Positions 6,551-15,238 of a stretch of DNA of 33,139 nt are shown piece after piece (the first letter of the stretch is position 1; the number at the start of each line of letters is the position of its first letter). The position numbers and the translations under genes were made by a program. Location: positions 1 to 33,139 of the forward strand of contig WHTG01000010.1 of the NCBI GenBank assembly GCA_009377835.1, read 5' to 3'. The stretch is from Nitriliruptorales bacterium (lineage in GTDB: Bacteria; Actinomycetota; Nitriliruptoria; Euzebyales; Egibacteraceae). The notes beneath the pieces were generated by a model that was not told the origin of the DNA, searched no databases, and was given only the letters and a program-made list of their open reading frames with translations.

Positions 6551-7382
6551 TCCCCGCCTGCACCTGCTGCTGGCGCTAGCGGACGACGAGCTGATCATGG
6601 GGCACCAGCACGGTCACTGGACCGGCGTGGCGCCTCACATCGAGGAGGACCTCGCGTTCTCGTCGATCTCGCAGGACGAGATCGGCCACTCGGTGGTGTG
6701 GTACGGCATCGCCGCCGAACTGAGCGGCAAGGATCCGGACACCCTCGCCCTGGGCCGCCCGCCGGACGGATACCTCAACGCGATCCTCGTGGAGCGCCCT
6801 CCGCGCGACTGGGGCTACACCCTGGCGCGGCACTACCTGTACGACACCGCCGAGGACGTGCGCCTGGCCACGTTGGCCGAGTCGTCGTGGACAGCCGTCG
6901 CCGGCGCGACCGGCGCCATCCGCCGCGAGGAGCGATACCACCTCCTCCACGCGCGGCTGTGGCTCGACCGCCTAGCGAAGGGTCCGGTCGAGGCACGCAG
7001 CCGGCTCGTCGACGGCCTCCTGGCCGCGCTCTCCGAGGCGCCGGGCCTGTTCGAGGCCCTGCCCGGGGAGGACGAGCTCGTCGCCGAGGGCGTGCTGCCG
7101 GTGACCCACGAGCAGCAGCGCCGGCGGTGGCTGGAGATGATCACGGCCGACCTGTCGGGGCTGGGCCTGGATCACGTCCTCGATGGCGAGTCCCACCACA
7201 CGGGTGGCGAGTTCGTCCCGACATCCTCGGGTGAGCTGCTCACGGACGAGCGCGGCGACGCGGCGAATGGCACCACCGGCGGCGGCCTGGGCGGCCGCCA
7301 TGGACGCCACAGCGAGGACTTCGCTCAGGTGTGGGAAGAGATGACCGGGACCTACCGCGCCCACCCGGGAGCGAGCTGGTGA
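6543..7382 (+). CDS. paaC: Phenylacetyl-CoA epoxidase structural subunit PaaC
   Basis: 279 residues. This is the ferritin-like partner of PaaA that forms the heterodimeric core of the epoxidase. Family features include LLALADDELIMGHQHGHWTGVAP near residues 8-30, EEDLAFSSISQDEIGHSVVWYG and LARHYLYDTAEDVRLATL. I chose the GTG at 6543 because AGGAGG (6529-6534) lies 8 nt upstream; the alternative GTG at 6534 overlaps that Shine-Dalgarno sequence. The start lies inside the end of paaB, implying coupled translation. A glycine/histidine-rich linker (TTGGGLGGRHGRHSEDF) precedes the last helix. The stop overlaps the paaD start as GTGA. Confidence 0.94.
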   Translation: MSDPRLHLLLALADDELIMGHQHGHWTGVAPHIEEDLAFSSISQDEIGHSVVWYGIAAELSGKDPDTLALGRPPDGYLNAILVERPPRDWGYTLARHYLYDTAEDVRLATLAESSWTAVAGATGAIRREERYHLLHARLWLDRLAKGPVEARSRLVDGLLAALSEAPGLFEALPGEDELVAEGVLPVTHEQQRRRWLEMITADLSGLGLDHVLDGESHHTGGEFVPTSSGELLTDERGDAANGTTGGGLGGRHGRHSEDFAQVWEEMTGTYRAHPGASW

Positions 7383-7876
7383 CGCTCCGCACCGCGGTGG
7401 GCCCCGACGACGTCCGCGCCGTGCTGGAGAGCGTCCCCGACCCCGAGATGCCGCCGGTGTCGATCGTCGAGCTCGGCATGGTCGTCGACGTGCGCGTCGA
7501 CGCAGACGCCGTCCAGGTGGACCTGGTGCCCACGTATTCGGGGTGTCCTGCGATCGCGGTGATCCGCGAGGACGTCGAGAAGGCCCTGCACGCGATGGAC
7601 GACGTCGCCTCGGTGGAGGTCCGCTTCGTCAGCAGCGTGGTGTGGGAACCCGAGCGCATCACCGGGCCGGGCCGTGAGAAGCTCAAGTCGTTCGGAATAG
7701 CGCCTCCGGGTTCGGGGCAGGTGCTGGTGCAGATCGGAGCCCGTCCCCGGGCGGTCGTCTGCCCCCTGTGCGGCTCCACCGACACCGTCGCGGACAGCCC
7801 GTTCGGCCCCACACCGTGTCGGTCTTCGTCGTACTGCAACGCCTGCCGCAACCCGTTCGAGGTGATCAAGCCCTGA
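7379..7876 (+). CDS. paaD: Phenylacetate-CoA oxygenase maturation protein PaaD (DUF59 / MIP18 type)
   Basis: 165 residues. The N-terminal DUF59 domain (about 10-90) contains VPDPEMPPVSIVELGMV and YSGCPAIAVI with its conserved cysteine. The C-terminal zinc-ribbon-like part has four cysteines, CPLCGSTDT and CNACRNPFEVIK, with the family's FGPTPCR stretch before the second pair. PaaD is thought to help assemble or mature the iron centres of the epoxidase. The GTG at 7379 overlaps the paaC TGA as GTGA, and GGGAG precedes it. In most paa operons paaE, the FAD/[2Fe-2S] reductase, follows here. In this window the next gene is an unrelated membrane protein. Confidence 0.93.
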   Translation: MTLRTAVGPDDVRAVLESVPDPEMPPVSIVELGMVVDVRVDADAVQVDLVPTYSGCPAIAVIREDVEKALHAMDDVASVEVRFVSSVVWEPERITGPGREKLKSFGIAPPGSGQVLVQIGARPRAVVCPLCGSTDTVADSPFGPTPCRSSSYCNACRNPFEVIKP

Positions 7877-7894
7877 GCTGCGGAAAGTAGAGCG

Positions 7895-8620
7895 GTGTCG
7901 GACGCGGAGCGTGCACAGTCCCGGCTGCGTACACGGCGCATGATCCGCCATCTGAGGGCTGCCCTGCTTCTCGGCGCCGTTCTCCTGGCGGTCGTGGGTG
8001 AGGCGAGGAACATCGCCTGGGCGAGGCCGGCCGCTGCCGTCCTGGCAGGGGCAGTGGTCGTGGTCGCGCTGCTGCTCGACTCGTGGCTGAGCCGGGGGCT
8101 TCGCGACCAGGCGCGGACCGCCTTCAACCAGTGGGCTGCCCGTCGAGGTTTGCAACCCGACCCGGAACCTGTCCCGAAGCACGGCATTGCCGAGGCGATC
8201 CGCCAGAAGCGCAGCCGGCCCTCGCTGTTAGCACATCCTTCGTCGGTCACCCTGGCCGCGACCCGCAACCACGCAGACGGCCGGCTCACGTACATGGACT
8301 GGGACCGCTCCCAGACCGAGGGCCCGAGTTTGCGCTACAGCGGGTTTCTCATCCAGACCATACCGCTGCTCGACGACGTCTACGCCATTTCGGGCCCCCT
8401 CACGTCCCCGTACACGGGCGCCCCCTATTCCGCTCCCACCTGGATCGACGCCGCCATTGCCGAGGCCTTGCTGCCGTTCGCCGCCCGGGGAGCACGCGTC
8501 GAGGTCGACGACGACCTCGTTGTGGTCGCGTGCTCGCGGGTCCCGCCGGCCGAGCGCGATGTACTGCTCGACGAGGGGGTGCGCCTGGCGGCTGCGCTGG
8601 GGGCTCGAGTGGTCCCCTAG
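7895..8620 (+). CDS. Two-helix membrane protein of unknown function in the paaE position
   Basis: 241 residues from a GTG at 7895 preceded by GGAAAG (7882-7887). Two hydrophobic helices at about residues 22-37 (LRAALLLGAVLLAVVG) and 44-63 (ARPAAAVLAGAVVVVALLLDS) follow a basic N-terminus. A cytoplasmic-looking domain of about 175 residues comes next. The soluble part contains RTYMDWDRSQTEGPSL-like beta segments and ends in VDDDLVVVACSRVPPAERDVLLDEGVRLA. I see no FAD, NAD or [2Fe-2S] cysteine motif, so it is not PaaE. The 18-bp gap after paaD suggests co-transcription. It resembles the common actinobacterial DUF type with two helices plus a membrane-proximal domain, but I cannot name the family. 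A role with the paa genes is only positional. Confidence 0.75.
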   Translation: MSDAERAQSRLRTRRMIRHLRAALLLGAVLLAVVGEARNIAWARPAAAVLAGAVVVVALLLDSWLSRGLRDQARTAFNQWAARRGLQPDPEPVPKHGIAEAIRQKRSRPSLLAHPSSVTLAATRNHADGRLTYMDWDRSQTEGPSLRYSGFLIQTIPLLDDVYAISGPLTSPYTGAPYSAPTWIDAAIAEALLPFAARGARVEVDDDLVVVACSRVPPAERDVLLDEGVRLAAALGARVVP

Positions 8621-8705
8621 CCGCTCCTCGGCCGCCGAACGCGCGTTGGACCCTCGCCAGGTGGCGGTGCGAGGATCGATCTTCCCCCGCCAACGAGGAG
8701 ACGCC

Positions 8706-10211
8706 GTGTCCGACTTCCAGCTGTTCATCGACGGCCGGTTCCGCGACGCGGAATCCGGCGAGACCTTCCAGTCCATCAACCCCGCGACCGGTGAGGCCAT
8801 CGGCACCGTCGCGAAGGCTGGCGCCGAGGATGCCGCGCGCGCGATCGACGCGGCGCGTGCTGCGTTCGACGACCATCGCTGGTCCGGCCGGCGCGGCAGT
8901 GATCGGGGGAGGGTGCTGGCGGCGATCGCCAAGGGCATCAAGGAGCGCGCGCCGGAGCTGACGGAGCTGGAGAGCCGCGATTCCGGCGCGACGTTGGCGA
9001 AGGCAAAGGCGGATGTCGGCGGCGCCGGCTTCTGGTTCCGTGTCATGGGCGAGTACGCCGCCCGCCTCGACGACCCCGAGCCGCTCCCCCAGACGATCGC
9101 GCCCGGTCCGTCGTACAACTACGTCAAGCGCGATCCCGTCGGCGTGTGCACGGCGATCATCCCGTGGAACTTCCCGCTGCAGATGGCGTCGTGGAAGCTG
9201 TCCATGGCGCTGGCCGCCGGCAACTCGGTGGTGCTCAAGCCGGCGGAGGAGACGCCCTGCTCGGCGACGGTGCTCGCCGAGATCATCCGTGATGCCGGTG
9301 TGCCCCAGGGTGTGTGCAACGTCATCCAGGGCCCGGGCCCGGTGACGGGCGAGGAGCTGATCACCAACCCGAGCGTCGACAAGGTGGCCTTCACGGGGTC
9401 CACCGAGGTCGGCAAGCACATCATGAAGCTCGCCGCGAACACGGTGAAGAAGACGACCCTGGAACTCGGCGGCAAGTGCCCGCAGATCGTGCTCGACGAC
9501 GCGGACCCGGAACTCGCCGTGGACGGCGCGATCTACGGCGCGTTCTTCCACCAGGGGCAGGTGTGCACCGCAGGCAGCCGCCTGCTGGTCCCCGACGCGA
9601 TCCACGACGAGTTCGTCGGTCGCCTGCTCGAACGGGTGGCCACGATGCGCGTCGGCCTTCCCACCGAGAAGGGGACGACCACGGGCCCGGTTGTCAGCCA
9701 GAAGCAGCTGGACACGGTGCTGAACTACATCGAGATCGGCCAGAAAGAGGGGGCCACCCTCGCCGCCGGCGGCCAGCGTGTCACCGACGGGGAGCTGGAG
9801 AACGGCTTTTTCGTCGCTCCCACGGTCTTCACCGACGTGACCGCCGACATGACGATCGCCCAGGAGGAGATATTCGGGCCGGTCGTGACGGTGCTGCGGT
9901 ACTCCGACGACGAGGACGCCGTGCGCATCGCCAACGGGACCGTCTACGGCCTCGCCGCCGGCGTGTGGGGGTCACCCGCCCGTGCGATGAAGCTGGCCGA
10001 CCGCCTCCAGGCGGGGACCGTGTGGATCAACGAATACCACCTGCTCAACCCGCACTACCCCTTCGGGGGCTACAAGCAGTCGGGAATCGGACGCGAGCAC
10101 GGCTACCTCGGCCTGCTGGAGTACACCGAGGCCAAGCACGTCCACCTCGGTGTCGACAACCGTCGGTCCACGAAGCGCTGGTTCGACGGCACCATCCCGC
10201 AGCCGCGCTAG
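8706..10211 (+). CDS. NAD(P)-dependent aldehyde dehydrogenase, possibly phenylacetaldehyde dehydrogenase
   Basis: 501 residues, standard class I/II ALDH length. Catalytic Cys287 sits in GQVCTAGSR and general base Glu253 in LELGGK. The oxyanion and cofactor regions PWNFPLQMASWKL, LKPAEETP and FTGSTEVGKHIM, and the C-terminal EEIFGPVV and PFGGYKQSGIGRE, are intact. The sequence type is close to betaine, phenylacetaldehyde and similar aldehyde dehydrogenases. The position behind paaABCD suggests oxidation of phenylacetaldehyde to phenylacetate (from phenylalanine, phenylethylamine or styrene). It is not the PaaZ/PaaN ring-opening type, which carries a hydratase fusion. The GTG at 8706 follows AGGAG (8696-8700). 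Substrate assignment is inference. Confidence 0.88.
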   Translation: MSDFQLFIDGRFRDAESGETFQSINPATGEAIGTVAKAGAEDAARAIDAARAAFDDHRWSGRRGSDRGRVLAAIAKGIKERAPELTELESRDSGATLAKAKADVGGAGFWFRVMGEYAARLDDPEPLPQTIAPGPSYNYVKRDPVGVCTAIIPWNFPLQMASWKLSMALAAGNSVVLKPAEETPCSATVLAEIIRDAGVPQGVCNVIQGPGPVTGEELITNPSVDKVAFTGSTEVGKHIMKLAANTVKKTTLELGGKCPQIVLDDADPELAVDGAIYGAFFHQGQVCTAGSRLLVPDAIHDEFVGRLLERVATMRVGLPTEKGTTTGPVVSQKQLDTVLNYIEIGQKEGATLAAGGQRVTDGELENGFFVAPTVFTDVTADMTIAQEEIFGPVVTVLRYSDDEDAVRIANGTVYGLAAGVWGSPARAMKLADRLQAGTVWINEYHLLNPHYPFGGYKQSGIGREHGYLGLLEYTEAKHVHLGVDNRRSTKRWFDGTIPQPR

Positions 10212-10224
10212 CAGCTCGGCCCTT

Positions 10225-10250
10225 GAACCTCCCGCACAACGAGAGGGTTC
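10225..10250 (+). terminator. Weak hairpin after the aldehyde dehydrogenase
   Basis: GAACCTC (10225-10231) can pair with GAGGGTTC (10243-10250) with one bulged base and an 11-nt loop. There is no T-run, so this is at best an actinobacterial U-less terminator. Confidence 0.3.
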
Positions 10251-10279
10251 GATCGGGCGTCAAGCGGTAGAACTCGCAC

Positions 10280-10759
10280 ATGCCTGAGAAACCGCTTCAG
10301 ATGCACGGTGTCTCCGAAACACTGCTCCCGCCTGAGCGGGACTCGTCGCGACACGCGCTGGAGGAGGCGCTGAGCGCGCACGACGAGGGGCCGCTGCACC
10401 TCGGCCGCAGACTCCGCCGCATCGTGACCGACAACCCGGCGTTCCTCGAGGGATGGGCGCAGCTTGCGGGCTGGGCGATCGAGGAAGGCGACGCCGTCGC
10501 CGCGTATGCGTTCGCACGCACCGGTTATCACCGCGGATTGGACAGGATCCGCAGTGCGGGCTGGAAGGGACAGGGGCCGGTGCCGTGGCACCACGAGCCC
10601 AACCGCGGCTTCCTGCGCAGCGTCCACGCGCTGATGCGCGCCGCCGCGCTCCTCGATGAGATGGACGAGGCCGAACGGTGCCGCAGCTTTCTGCTCGAAC
10701 TCGATCCCGACGACCATCTGGGTGCGGGGCGCGTCGAGGTCGACAAGCTCCACCGCTGA
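10280..10759 (+). CDS. DUF3151 family protein (TPR-like, actinobacterial)
   Basis: 159 residues, all-helical. The core AWAQ-like repeat FLEGWAQLAGWAIEEGDAVAAYAFARTGYHRGLDRIR, followed by GWKGQGPVPWHHEPNRGFLRS, matches the conserved DUF3151 signature found across actinobacteria. The helix-turn-helix repeats (ALMRAAALLDEMDEAERCRSFLLELDP) are TPR-like, suggesting protein-protein contact. Function is unknown. The ATG at 10280 has a TAGAAC hexamer 6 nt upstream and no clear Shine-Dalgarno sequence, so it may be leaderless. It stands alone between the ALDH and sbcD, with a hairpin after each of its neighbours' boundaries. Confidence 0.8.
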   Translation: MPEKPLQMHGVSETLLPPERDSSRHALEEALSAHDEGPLHLGRRLRRIVTDNPAFLEGWAQLAGWAIEEGDAVAAYAFARTGYHRGLDRIRSAGWKGQGPVPWHHEPNRGFLRSVHALMRAAALLDEMDEAERCRSFLLELDPDDHLGAGRVEVDKLHR

Positions 10760-10773
10760 GCGCGGAGTCGGTC

Positions 10774-10804
10774 CACCGGCGCAGTGGTTCTCCGGACGCC
10801 GGTG
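10774..10804 (+). terminator. Hairpin between DUF3151 gene and sbcD (possible U-less terminator)
   Basis: CACCGGCG (10774-10781) and CGCCGGTG (10797-10804) are perfect reverse complements around a 15-nt loop, starting 15 bp after the stop at 10759. No T-run follows. Confidence 0.4.
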
Positions 10805-10880
10805 CGCGGCCGTCGGGTGTGACGAAACTGCAGGTGCGCCGTACGTGCGGCAAATCCGGGATTCTGTCGCACCCTCGCCG

Positions 10881-10886
10881 TACGGT
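10881..10886 (+). promoter_or_regulatory. -10 hexamer TACGGT, predicted leaderless promoter of sbcD
   Basis: TACGGT is followed by exactly 7 nt and then the sbcD ATG at 10894. No Shine-Dalgarno sequence is present. The transcript start should coincide with the start codon. Confidence 0.5.
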
Positions 10887-10893
10887 GAGCCCC

Positions 10894-12045
10894 ATGCGGT
10901 TCCTGCACACATCCGACTGGCACCTCGGCCGCACCTTTCACGGCGCCGGGCTGCTCGACGAGCAGGTTGCGGCCATCGACGCGATGGCCGAGATGGTGCG
11001 TGCAGAGGGGATCGACGTCGTCGTCGTCGCCGGCGATCTCTACGACCGGCAGATCCCGCCGGCTGACGCGGTGACGGCTCTGTCCGAGGGCCTCAGCCGG
11101 TTGCGTTCGGCCGGCGCGACGGTGGTCGCGATCACCGGCAACCACGATTCGCCCGTGCGGCTGCGGTTCGGTGACCGGCTCCTGGCGCAGGCCGGGGTGC
11201 ATCTGCGTGGCGACGTCCGGGGCGCGGGCACTCCCGTCGTCGTGCCTGCCAGCGACGGTGGATCCGACGTGTTTGTCTACCCGATTCCATACCTGGAGCC
11301 CGAGGTTGCACGGCACCAACTTGCCGCTGGGTCCGAGCGCACGCATGAGGCTGTCCTGGGCCTGGCGCTGGACCGTGCGCGTGCCGACCTGGCGACAAGG
11401 GGGCCGGCGCGCTCACTGGCAGTGGCACATGCCTTCGCCGCGGGTGGCGTGCCGTGCGACAGTGAGCGCGTTCTGCGCGTCGGGGGGGGCGATCGCGTGA
11501 GCCTCGGGTGCTTCGATGGCTTCGACTACGTCGCCCTGGGCCATCTGCACGGCAGACAGGTGTTCGGCGACGGCCGCATGCGCTACTCAGGGTCGCCGCT
11601 GCCGTACTCCTTCTCCGAGCGCGCGCATCGCAAGGGCGTGTGGGTGGTCGACATCCCGCCCGAAGCCCCGCTGCACGTCGAGGCTGTCGATCTGCCGGTG
11701 CAGCGGGAACTCGCGGCAGTGCGCGGGACGTTGGACGAGCTGCTGCGGTCGCCGGAGTTCGCCGAGGCAGAGGAGTGCTGGGTGCAGGCGACGCTCACCG
11801 ACGTCGTGCTCCCCCGCGACTGCATGGGGCGCCTGCGGCAGCGGTTCAAGTGGGCAGCGTCGCTGCTGCACGACCCCCCGCTGACCGCGCTGGACCACCG
11901 CACGTACCGCGAACGCGTCGCCGGCCGCGGCGACGTCGAACTGGTGGCCGACTTCGTGGCGCACGTCACCGGCGAACCCGCTGCGGACGACGACCTGTCG
12001 GTGTGCCGCGAGGTCGTCGACGAGGTGTCTGCCGCCGTCGCGTGA
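10894..12045 (+). CDS. sbcD: DNA double-strand-break exonuclease subunit SbcD
   Basis: 383 residues. This is the Mre11-type metallophosphoesterase. Motifs in order are TSDWHLGRTFHG (residues 6-17), VVAGDLYDRQIPP near 48-60, ITGNHDSP near 78-85, a histidine in AHAFAAGG, and GHLHGRQ near 217-223. These supply the two-metal nuclease site. The C-terminal part (about 255-383) is the capping and SbcC-binding region. With SbcC it forms an ATP-dependent nuclease that opens hairpins and processes blocked DNA ends in the cytoplasm. The ATG at 10894 is the natural start of MRFLHTSDWH and has a -10 hexamer 7 nt upstream. sbcC follows after 10 bp. Confidence 0.95.
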   Translation: MRFLHTSDWHLGRTFHGAGLLDEQVAAIDAMAEMVRAEGIDVVVVAGDLYDRQIPPADAVTALSEGLSRLRSAGATVVAITGNHDSPVRLRFGDRLLAQAGVHLRGDVRGAGTPVVVPASDGGSDVFVYPIPYLEPEVARHQLAAGSERTHEAVLGLALDRARADLATRGPARSLAVAHAFAAGGVPCDSERVLRVGGGDRVSLGCFDGFDYVALGHLHGRQVFGDGRMRYSGSPLPYSFSERAHRKGVWVVDIPPEAPLHVEAVDLPVQRELAAVRGTLDELLRSPEFAEAEECWVQATLTDVVLPRDCMGRLRQRFKWAASLLHDPPLTALDHRTYRERVAGRGDVELVADFVAHVTGEPAADDDLSVCREVVDEVSAAVA

Positions 12046-12055
12046 GGGCACTGAC

Positions 12056-15049
12056 GTGAGACCGCGATACCTGGGGCTGACAGCGTTCGGTCCGTACGCC
12101 GGGACGGTGCGAATCGACTTCGACGATCTTGCAGCCGACGGCCTGTTCCTCGTCCACGGAGCGACCGGCGCGGGCAAGACGTCCATCCTGGACGGGATGA
12201 CGTATGCGCTGTACGGCGGAGTCGCCGGTACCCGCCGCAACGATCGGTTGCGCAGTGACCACGCCGACCCCCGCGTGCAGACCGCCGTGGCGTTCGAGTT
12301 CTCGTTGCACGGCAACGACTACCGCCTGACACGCGTCCCGCCGCACGAGCGGGCGAAGAAGGCCGGTGCCGGCACGACCAGGCAGAAGCCGAAGGCCACC
12401 CTGTCGGTGCGCAGGGACGGCGCGTGGGAGCCCCTGGCTGAAGGTGTGGAGGAGGTAGGCGAGCACGTCGTGGACCTGGTCGGGTTGAATCGCGAGCAGT
12501 TCCACCAGGTGGTCGTGCTGCCCCAGGGCGATTTCGCCAACGCGCTGCACGCCGATGCCAACGAGCGGCGACGGCTGCTGTCGTCGCTGTTTCGCACCGG
12601 CCGGTTCGAGGATTACACGCAGCGCCTGCTTGCACGCGCCAAGGACGCCGAGAGCCATGCCGTCGCAGCGTCGTCGATGGTCGACCGCGTCGTAGAGCAG
12701 GCTGCCAGCCGATGGTCGTGCATCCTCACCAGCGTCGAGAGGGTCCCGGACACGGTCGACGAGATGGCCCTGTACGCCGCCGTCGCCGCAGAGGCCGCGC
12801 GGCGGGACGCCGTGGACGCAGCCGCGGCCGAGGACGCGGCCACCGTGGCGCTTCAGGAGGGGCGGATCATCCAGGAGCGAAGAGAGAGGGTCGATCGGGC
12901 CGTCGCTGTCCTGGCAGAACTCGACGAGGCGCACGAGGAGATGGAAGCGATCCGCAGCCGGGTCGCGGGGGCCGAACGCGCACAGCCACTGCAGGACTAC
13001 CTCGACGTGGCCGCTGCGGCGGCCGCAGCGGTGAGGGACACCGCGGTGGCGACGGCGCAGGCACGGGCGGCCGTCCGTGGCCTGGCGCGCCGAGCGTCAG
13101 ACGCGCTGCGCGAATGCGCTGACGCCGCCGCCTCAGCCGAGTCCGCTGAGCAAGTCGTGACAGCCCGAGACAACGTGCAGGCGGCCATCGCCTCACTGCA
13201 GACGGCGGCGCAGGCGCACGGCGACGCGCAGCGCGTAGTCGAGCATGCGGCGGCCCGGAAGGCCACCGCCTGCGCCGCTGCCGTCGCGCTGACACGCGCC
13301 CAGGAGCGCATCACCGCTGTCAAAACCGAGCGTGACGACCTCCGCAAACGGCGGGAGGATGCATGCCGCGCCGCAGAGCGCCTCGGCACCCTCCGCCAGG
13401 AGCACAAGCGTGCGCGACACCGCGCCGAGGCGGTTGCGGCCGTCGCCAGACTCGGGCCGCAGGTGGAGACCGCGGGTGCTGCGACGGTTGCGGCGAAAGA
13501 GCGGCTCAACGCCGCGCTGGACTCTCAGCGTCGCCTGCTGGAACGGCGGATCGACGGGATGGCCGCGGAGCTCGCAGCGGCCCTGACCCCGGGTGAACCC
13601 TGCACGGTCTGTGGAGCGACCGAGCACCCCGCGCCCGCGGTCGACGCCGCGCCGGGCGTCACGGCACAGGCGCTGGACGACGCCGCTACCGCCGTGCACG
13701 ACGCCCGGTCCGCAACAGCGGCGTGCGAGACCTGTGAGTCGGCACTGCGAGCGGAACTGGCGGCGGCGACCGCAACCGCCGGACCCGCCGGCGCCGTTGA
13801 CGTCGCCGGAGAACTGGAGGAGATCGCAGAGCGCCTGGCGACGGATACCCGCGCCGCACAGGAACTCGACGACCTGGATGCCCGACTGTCAGCCGTGGCG
13901 GCCGAGCTGGAGGGTCTGCACGCCGCTGCTGCACGTGCCACAGAGGAGCAGGCGGGGGCAAGGGCGGATGTCGTCCAGGCGAACCGGCGGTATCGGGAAC
14001 TGCTGGACGCGGTGACGCAGACGACCGGCGATCGAGATCCGACGGCCGCGTTGGAGGAGGCGGACGCGCTGCTCTGCGCGGTCACCGCGCTGGGAACAGC
14101 CGTGGACGCCCAACAACGCGCCGTGCGTGACGCTGCGGCGGCGCGGCAGCGGCTGGAGCACATGCTGAAACGACACGGGTTCGACGACGAGGTCCAGGCG
14201 CGCGACGCGCTCCTGCCCCCGGACGTCGTCGCCCAGTCGCGTGACACGCTCGAAGCACTGGATCGCCGGCAGGTCGCTGCCGAAGCCGTCCTGAGCGAGC
14301 ACGAGCAGGCTGACACCGGGGAGTTGGCATCGCAGGATCTGGAGCAGCTGCAGCAGGACAAGGCAGCTGCGGACCAGGCGCTGCAGGTCGCCCAGGTGCG
14401 GCTCGGAGTCGTCACACAGGCGGCGGACGACCTTGCGGAGCTGGCGACGCGATGGCGGAAGGCGTCCGCTGACGCCCGCCGGGCCGATTCGGGGGCCGCA
14501 AACCTCCGACGCCTGGCCGACGTCTGCAACGGCACCGGCAACGCCCAACGCATGTCGCTGGAGCGCTACGTCCTCGCGTCGTACTTCGAGGAGATCGCCG
14601 AGGCGGCATCACAGCGGCTACAGGGGATGACCGACGGGCGGTACACGCTGCACCACAGCGACCAGCGGGTCCGCGGCGGGGCGGCATCCGGGCTGTCGAT
14701 CATGGTGCGTGACGCCTACACCGGCACCGAACGGGAGGCGGGCAGCCTCAGCGGCGGCGAGACGTTCCAGGCATCGCTGAGCCTCGCGCTCGGTGTTGCG
14801 GACGTGGTGCAACGCCACGCCGGCGGCGTGCACCTCGACATGCTGTTCATCGACGAGGGGTTCGGCGCGCTGGACGCGGAGGCCCTGGAGCAGGCGATGG
14901 CGGAGCTTGACGCGTTACGCGAGGGTGGCCGTATGGTCGGTGTCATCAGCCATGTCCCCGCGCTTCGCGAGCGCATCACCAGCGGCATCGAAGTCACCAA
15001 GACGGCTACGGGCTCGGACGCGCGAGTCGTCGTCGTCACGGAGGTGTGA
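12056..15049 (+). CDS. sbcC: DNA double-strand-break repair ATPase SbcC
   Basis: 997 residues, the Rad50-like SMC-type ATPase that partners SbcD. Walker A is GATGAGKT at residues 35-42. The N-terminal lobe continues through GLNREQFHQVVVLPQGDFANAL near 142-163. Long alanine/glutamate-rich coiled coils follow on both sides of a zinc hook, CTVC (Cys516 and Cys519). The ABC signature is LSGGETFQASLSLALG (Ser899 to Glu902), and Walker B is LDMLFIDEGFGALD near 926-939. All elements are intact. The GTG at 12056 follows GAGGG at the sbcD stop, implying a two-gene operon. The coils are unusually rich in alanine, as expected at this G+C. Confidence 0.95.
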   Translation: MRPRYLGLTAFGPYAGTVRIDFDDLAADGLFLVHGATGAGKTSILDGMTYALYGGVAGTRRNDRLRSDHADPRVQTAVAFEFSLHGNDYRLTRVPPHERAKKAGAGTTRQKPKATLSVRRDGAWEPLAEGVEEVGEHVVDLVGLNREQFHQVVVLPQGDFANALHADANERRRLLSSLFRTGRFEDYTQRLLARAKDAESHAVAASSMVDRVVEQAASRWSCILTSVERVPDTVDEMALYAAVAAEAARRDAVDAAAAEDAATVALQEGRIIQERRERVDRAVAVLAELDEAHEEMEAIRSRVAGAERAQPLQDYLDVAAAAAAAVRDTAVATAQARAAVRGLARRASDALRECADAAASAESAEQVVTARDNVQAAIASLQTAAQAHGDAQRVVEHAAARKATACAAAVALTRAQERITAVKTERDDLRKRREDACRAAERLGTLRQEHKRARHRAEAVAAVARLGPQVETAGAATVAAKERLNAALDSQRRLLERRIDGMAAELAAALTPGEPCTVCGATEHPAPAVDAAPGVTAQALDDAATAVHDARSATAACETCESALRAELAAATATAGPAGAVDVAGELEEIAERLATDTRAAQELDDLDARLSAVAAELEGLHAAAARATEEQAGARADVVQANRRYRELLDAVTQTTGDRDPTAALEEADALLCAVTALGTAVDAQQRAVRDAAAARQRLEHMLKRHGFDDEVQARDALLPPDVVAQSRDTLEALDRRQVAAEAVLSEHEQADTGELASQDLEQLQQDKAAADQALQVAQVRLGVVTQAADDLAELATRWRKASADARRADSGAANLRRLADVCNGTGNAQRMSLERYVLASYFEEIAEAASQRLQGMTDGRYTLHHSDQRVRGGAASGLSIMVRDAYTGTEREAGSLSGGETFQASLSLALGVADVVQRHAGGVHLDMLFIDEGFGALDAEALEQAMAELDALREGGRMVGVISHVPALRERITSGIEVTKTATGSDARVVVVTEV

Positions 15050-15238
15050 AGTGGCGGCTCGTCGCGTCTTCACGCGCCGGTCTGCGCTGGAGCGGGAGTT
15101 CCCGCGAAGGTGTGCGCCATCGACGAGTCGTGGTCGGGCTCGCGGTTCGTCGTGCGCCTGCGCGACCGCTGACATGCGATGCGTGATCTGGTCGCAATTG
15201 GGGAAGGTGCCCTACGTTCCTCTGGAAGGATCACAGGC

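Noticed and set aside
10243-10255. GGGTTCGATC, which resembles a tRNA T-loop
   Set aside because: No acceptor, D or anticodon arms can be drawn around it. It is part of a weak hairpin after the aldehyde dehydrogenase.
13525-14553. 342-codon minus-strand ORF within sbcC
   Set aside because: It is a Ser/Ala-rich mirror of the SbcC coiled coil and has no domain.
15050-15175. Short frames between sbcC and the 60-residue ORF, including one ending in SRFVVRLRDR
   Set aside because: The best frame is only about 20 codons from a GTG and has no good ribosome binding site. It may be a decayed remnant but cannot be supported.
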